Positions 6,510 to 9,438 of a stretch of DNA of 9,438 bases are shown here, piece after piece (position 1 is the first letter of the stretch; each line of letters starts with the position of its first letter). The position numbers and the translations under genes were made by a program. The DNA lies in assembly GCA_023396795.1 (NCBI GenBank), contig JAEWUY010000016.1, positions 1 to 9,438 of the forward strand. The letters are read 5' to 3'. This DNA is from Bacillota bacterium (GTDB lineage Bacteria > Bacillota_I > Bacilli_A > RFN20 > CAG-826). Under the pieces are notes generated by a model, which was not told where the DNA came from, ran no database searches, and worked only from the letters and a program-made list of their open reading frames with translations.

Positions 6510-6826
6510 AGGGGCGGGGTATGAAAAAATGGTTGCCCTTTTCCTCATTAGAGGAACAGAAGCCAACCTTGCAACAAATGAAATATCAAAAAGGTAAATG
6601 TCCGAAACCACAAATCAGTGGTGACCAAGCCGAAAATATTGATACTATTTTACGTGACTACCAAAATAAATTATTACTTATTACGTACTATGATGATGGC
6701 TATGTTTTAACGCTTGAAGAAACGATTAAAAAAGTATCATGCCAAGACTGCATAATTAAGACAGAAACAAAGACAATTTCCTTTGCAAACTTAATAAATA
6801 TCGAAATTATTAAAATTATTCAATAA
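6506..6826 (+). CDS. yolD: YolD-like family protein
   Basis: A 106-residue protein beginning MKGRGMKKWLPFSSLEEQ, which matches the N-terminal signature of YolD-like proteins (RGxxKW-x-PF-x-SL-x-EQ). Its middle carries ITYYDDGYVLTLEETI, the conserved strand-turn-strand of the family. YolD-like proteins are commonly encoded next to UvrX-type polymerases and have been proposed to act with them, but their biochemical role is not established. The in-frame ATG at 6476 would add ten residues; the ATG at 6506 is preferred because a consensus GGAGGT precedes it and it overlaps the polymerase stop as ATGA. A CxxC pair (in VSCQDC) is present in the C-terminal part. The two genes form one transcription unit. 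Confidence 0.9.
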   Translation: MKGRGMKKWLPFSSLEEQKPTLQQMKYQKGKCPKPQISGDQAENIDTILRDYQNKLLLITYYDDGYVLTLEETIKKVSCQDCIIKTETKTISFANLINIEIIKIIQ

Positions 6827-6853
6827 AATCGTTCCATAAATCATTTATATTAC

Positions 6854-6873
6854 GTAGTCATCCCCGTGACTAC
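6854..6873 (+). other. RNA hairpin in the yolD-sigma spacer
   Basis: GTAGTCA (6854-6860) and TGACTAC (6867-6873) form a perfect 7-bp stem with a six-base loop TCCCCG. No U-tract follows, so it is not a terminator by itself. It stands only six bases from the next hairpin. I know of no named RNA family that it fits. Confidence 0.5.
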
Positions 6874-6879
6874 ACCTCT

Positions 6880-6935
6880 AGAAGGGCTCGGTTGCCCCCA
6901 AAACAATAACATTGTTCTGAGCCCTTCTTCCTTTG
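6880..6935 (+). terminator. Probable terminator of the polymerase-yolD operon, branched stem
   Basis: AGAAGGGCTC (6880-6889) and GAGCCCTTCT (6919-6928) form a perfect 10-bp stem, followed by the imperfect pyrimidine tract TCCTTTG. The 29-base interior holds a second perfect hairpin, AACAAT-AAC-ATTGTT (6902-6916). GGGC in the 5' arm can also pair locally with GCCC at 6894-6897, an alternative fold that would break the main stem. It ends less than 10 bases before the promoter of the next operon. Confidence 0.6.
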
Positions 6936-6964
6936 TTGAAATTAACTTCATTTAAGTTTAAAAT
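6936..6964 (+). promoter_or_regulatory. Promoter candidate of the sigma factor operon
   Basis: The -35 is TTGAAA (6936-6941), the spacer is exactly 17 bases, and the -10 is TAAAAT (6959-6964). Transcription would start near 6971, giving a leader of about 12 bases that begins with the Shine-Dalgarno AAGGA. No ECF-type self-promoter (AAC at -35 with CGT at -10) was recognised nearby. Confidence 0.5.
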
Positions 6965-6982
6965 TCAAGCAAGGAAATGGGC

Positions 6983-7522
6983 ATGGCAAACGAATTAGAG
7001 CGGGCAATGATCGCTTTGCAAAATGGTGATGTCAGGCAACTGGAAGTCATCTATAAAATAACATCAAAGGGTGTGTTCACCTTTGTGCTTCCAATCGTTA
7101 AGGCTTATGACCTAGCTGAAGACGTTATGCAAAGCGCATATGTCCGGGCTTATGAAAATATATCATCTTATAACCCCGGCACCAATCCACGAAACTGGTT
7201 ATTAACGATTGCTAAAAATATCGCTTTCTCAGAAGTTAAAAAGCGAAATCGTGAAGTAAGTTATGACTTTAGTGAAGAAAATGTTGATCCAAAAGGAGTA
7301 TATGATTTAGATCCAAACCTAGATACACCAACAATTGACCTGGCAAACCGGGTCTTGAACGAAAGTGAAATGAACATCGTTCTATTGTACGCCATTGGGG
7401 GCTACAAACACCGCGAAATCGCCGAATTACTCGAACTTCCTTTAGGAACTGTGACGAGCAAATACAATGCGGCGCTGAAGAAGATAAGAATCGCTTACGA
7501 GAAAGAAAATGAAAAAAAGTAA
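6983..7522 (+). CDS. RNA polymerase sigma factor, sigma-70 family, ECF-type
   Basis: A 179-residue alternative sigma factor that would direct RNA polymerase to a dedicated promoter set. Region 2 spans about residues 10-90, with DLAEDVMQSAYVRAYENI (43-60) followed by NPRNWLLTIAKNIAFSEVKKR (68-88), the typical ECF pattern. An acidic linker runs to about 120. Region 4 follows with ESEMNIVLLYAIGGYKHREIAELL (127-150) and the helix-turn-helix LELPLGTVTSKYNAALKKI (150-168), whose second helix would read the -35. There is no region 1 or 3, as expected for ECF factors. The ATG at 6983 is preferred to that at 6977: AAGGA at 6971-6975 lies seven bases before 6983 but only one before 6977. The gene overlaps the downstream membrane-protein gene by 14 bases, the usual layout of a sigma factor and its regulator. 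The target genes and signal are unknown. Confidence 0.93.
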   Translation: MANELERAMIALQNGDVRQLEVIYKITSKGVFTFVLPIVKAYDLAEDVMQSAYVRAYENISSYNPGTNPRNWLLTIAKNIAFSEVKKRNREVSYDFSEENVDPKGVYDLDPNLDTPTIDLANRVLNESEMNIVLLYAIGGYKHREIAELLELPLGTVTSKYNAALKKIRIAYEKENEKK

Positions 7523-8768
7523 GAAAGAAATCTTAAATAATCTTCGCCGGGAAGGTAGTGTCCTCACTCCCGATGTTTTAAACAACATTTATAAAACAAT
7601 TGGGGTTGAACCCACCGTCATAAGTGCAAAAGAAAAAGTTATTGAAAAACGCCTTCAAGCCGAGGCCGATGTTTTTGTTCCCCAAGATAAAGCTCCGGTT
7701 CTCACTACCGAGTCACGCAAACCGCGTCTCTCTCTAGGGGCGTTGTTCCAAAGGCCACGTTTTGTGTCTTTGTTTGCAACTGCGATGGTCGCCATTATTT
7801 TATCAGTGACAGTGATAAGCCTTGGTGTAAACGGCTTCTTTACGACCGATCCAACTGACACAACTAGTAACACCGATATGATTTCGATTCCACAACCAAT
7901 TAAAAACGATCAGCAAGTATTTAGTGTAGGTGCTTTAACCTCTAATGTCCTTTTCGACTATGTCGAAGAGGCACCGATAGAAGGTGCAATCAAAGCTATG
8001 GCTGATCCGGTCATTTCAGATGGTGATATTATCATTCCACAAATATCTCCATATTTAGAAATGGCCGAACAACTATTATCCTCAGAAGGACAAATTGAAG
8101 TTGTTAGCGAGGCGTCCGAACGTGAAGGATACGATTACAAAGACACCTTCAGTGCTTACGACATGCTTGGTGTTCATCTTGATTACATCATTTATTACAA
8201 TATTGACCAAATCGATGAAAATGATACCGAATCGACTTATCGTTTTACCGGTATTATTTCCTATGGCGAAAGTAGCGATGAATATGCGATTGAAGGTCGC
8301 CGAGAAATTGAAACTGGCAAAGCCAAAATTACAATGTTAATTCACTATGACGAAAATAATTATGTTCGTTCTGAATATATTACTGAAGAAGACGAAACCA
8401 AATACCGCTTCCGTATTTATGAAGATAGCGCATTAGTAAGTTCTAGCACATTAAAACTCGAAGAAGACGAAAACGGGATTAACCTCAATTTCGCCTTTGA
8501 CGAAGGAAAAGATACTTATCGTTATAAAATTCAATATAGCGAGGATAACCCAAGCATCATTGTCGTTGATTACAATGTAAAACTGCAAAGCGAAACTCCG
8601 CGTCTAGGACAAATCGAAATCGAAATCGTCGAAAACGCAATCACAGGCGCGCCTGAATACTTAATCACGATTACCCCTAAAGGTGGTGCCAGCGAGGAAA
8701 GACAAGAAAATCGCGGCCACGCTCATGGCCAAGGTAGCGAGGGCAATTCCGGCAACGGAAATAAATAA
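7509..8768 (+). CDS. Single-pass membrane protein, putative anti-sigma or sensor partner of the ECF sigma factor
   Basis: A 419-residue protein of no family that I recognise. Residues 1-84 are basic and probably cytoplasmic, one transmembrane helix lies at about 85-107, and the rest would be outside. The ectodomain begins with a Thr/Asp-rich linker (110-125), continues with a mixed region, and from about 223 to 390 is rich in predicted beta strands. The pattern [TK]YR[FY] recurs at 243, 298 and 336, suggesting a beta-meander. The tail (391-419) is low complexity with Gly, His, Asn and Ser (GHAHGQGSEGNSGNGNK). There is no lipobox, no protease or kinase motif, and no HxxxCxxC zinc anti-sigma motif in the N-terminal part. 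The 14-base overlap with the sigma gene implies coupled production. An anti-sigma role is inferred from position and topology only. A strong terminator follows the stop. Confidence 0.7.
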   Translation: MKKSKKEILNNLRREGSVLTPDVLNNIYKTIGVEPTVISAKEKVIEKRLQAEADVFVPQDKAPVLTTESRKPRLSLGALFQRPRFVSLFATAMVAIILSVTVISLGVNGFFTTDPTDTTSNTDMISIPQPIKNDQQVFSVGALTSNVLFDYVEEAPIEGAIKAMADPVISDGDIIIPQISPYLEMAEQLLSSEGQIEVVSEASEREGYDYKDTFSAYDMLGVHLDYIIYYNIDQIDENDTESTYRFTGIISYGESSDEYAIEGRREIETGKAKITMLIHYDENNYVRSEYITEEDETKYRFRIYEDSALVSSSTLKLEEDENGINLNFAFDEGKDTYRYKIQYSEDNPSIIVVDYNVKLQSETPRLGQIEIEIVENAITGAPEYLITITPKGGASEERQENRGHAHGQGSEGNSGNGNK

Positions 8769-8775
8769 AAAATAA

Positions 8776-8802
8776 AAAACTCACGATTATGTCGTGAGTT
8801 TT
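8776..8802. terminator. Bidirectional intrinsic terminator
   Basis: AAAACTCACGA (8776-8786) and TCGTGAGTTTT (8792-8802) form a perfect 11-bp stem with loop TTATG. On the plus strand the stem ends in TTTTCCTT. On the minus strand it ends in a long run (TTTTTTATTTTTTATTT), so it should stop both the sigma operon and the convergent aminopeptidase gene. Confidence 0.92.
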
Positions 8803-8818
8803 CCTTAATCAGTACCGT

Positions 8819-9438
8819 CTAGAAAGCCCAGTTTCCATCCTTAAAAATGGGAACTTTTTTACCGTCTCTAGTTGTAGCAATAATTGATAAGTCAGCACTG
8901 CCAATCATAAAGTCAACATGAATCATCGAGTCGTTGATGCCCATCTTCGTTAATTCTTCTTTGGTATATTTACCATAATCTTGAACAGTGTTTGTAAAGC
9001 CCATGCCCATGGCAAAGTGACATGAAGCATTCTCATCATATAAGGTATTCCAGAAGAGAATTCCAGAATTACGAATCGGTGAGTCGAAAGGAACCAAGGC
9101 GACTTCACCAAGATAACCAGCGAATTCATCCATTGAGATCATTTGTTTTAACAAGGCTTCGTTTTTCTCGGCGTGGACTTCCACTGCTTTTCCATCTTTA
9201 AATACGATATGAAAGTTTTCAATCAGCTCGCCCTGATATGACAAAGGTGCGGTCGAATAGACGATGCCTTCAGCTTGACCTCTTTCGGGGGTTGTGAAGC
9301 ACTCTTCGGTGGGAATGTTGGGGTTAAAGAAGACGTCTGACCCAAGGGTTCGATCTCCACCGCCAAGCCAATTGACGTTCGGAAGCATGCCAATTTTAAT
9401 GTCCGTACCATTCTTGCTCTTATAATGAAGAGAAGCAA
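8819..9438 (-). CDS. M29 family aminopeptidase (AmpS/PepS-type), C-terminal half, cut by window edge
   Basis: A metal-dependent cytosolic aminopeptidase that removes N-terminal residues from peptides. The frame is open from the right edge (ASLHYKSKNGTDIKIG is readable before the first visible methionine at 9388) to a TAG at 8819, about 205 residues. Full M29 proteins are around 410 residues, so the N-terminal half lies outside. Conserved blocks are NIPTEECFTTPERG (metal-ligand Glu), PLSYQGELIENF, YLGEVALVP (second Glu), NSGILFWNTLYDENASCHFA (His) and IHVDFMIGS (His and Asp). These cover the expected metal ligands of the two-metal site. The methionine at 9388 is internal and should not be read as the start, because the family signature continues upstream of it. 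The gene converges on the sigma operon and shares its terminator. Confidence 0.95.
   Translation of the reverse strand, partial: ASLHYKSKNGTDIKIGMLPNVNWLGGGDRTLGSDVFFNPNIPTEECFTTPERGQAEGIVYSTAPLSYQGELIENFHIVFKDGKAVEVHAEKNEALLKQMISMDEFAGYLGEVALVPFDSPIRNSGILFWNTLYDENASCHFAMGMGFTNTVQDYGKYTKEELTKMGINDSMIHVDFMIGSADLSIIATTRDGKKVPIFKDGNWAF

Noticed and set aside
6867..6890. Resemblance of CTACACCTCTAGAA to a preQ1-type riboswitch loop
   Set aside because: The order of elements and the A-rich tail of that riboswitch are missing, and the neighbouring gene is a sigma factor.
6977..6982. Sigma factor start at 6977
   Set aside because: The AAGGA ribosome site is only one base away from this ATG but seven from the ATG at 6983.
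1..9438. TGA read as tryptophan (mycoplasma code)
   Set aside because: TGA terminates the CvpA-like gene and the polymerase gene at sensible positions, and tryptophans are encoded by TGG.

Overview
The window comes from an AT-rich bacterium, most likely a low-GC Bacillota or Mollicutes-related lineage. The support is the gene families (YolD next to a UvrX-type Y-family polymerase, an M29 aminopeptidase, strong purine-rich Shine-Dalgarno sites) and the AT-rich intergenic sequence with SigA-like promoters. TGA ends at least two genes (the CvpA-like gene and the polymerase) and tryptophan is written TGG, so the standard bacterial code applies and this is not a TGA=Trp mycoplasma. I cannot name a species.

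Left half (1-5085): everything reads leftward. In transcription order there is a CvpA-like membrane protein (4201-5085), a tRNA-Ala with anticodon CGC and a near-consensus promoter (4077-4193), a hairpin with a U-tract that probably ends the tRNA transcript (4004-4064), a short-chain dehydrogenase (3118-3987), and a SAM-dependent methyltransferase-like protein (2034-3140). The last two overlap by 23 bases. Then come a single-chain iron-sulfur L-serine dehydratase, SdaA (710-1948), and the N-terminal 227 residues of a BaiN/YhiN (HI0933-like) flavoprotein that runs off the left edge (1-683).

Middle (5086-5264): a 179-base divergent intergenic region with a perfect 16-bp palindrome, a second imperfect dyad and -10 candidates in both directions.

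Right half (5265-9438): a Y-family translesion polymerase (5265-6509) is translationally coupled by an ATGA overlap to a YolD-like partner (6506-6826). A structured spacer of two hairpins follows, the second probably a terminator. Next is a two-gene unit: an ECF-type sigma factor (6983-7522) overlapping a single-pass membrane protein (7509-8768) that looks like its membrane-bound regulator but lacks a zinc anti-sigma motif. A strong bidirectional terminator (8776-8802) separates this unit from a convergent M29 aminopeptidase whose 5' end lies beyond the right edge.

Most of the window is housekeeping and accessory metabolism. The parts least explained by known families are the sigma/membrane-protein pair, the overlapping dehydrogenase-methyltransferase pair, and the structured spacer at 6854-6928. 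No mobile element, CRISPR array or rRNA was seen.
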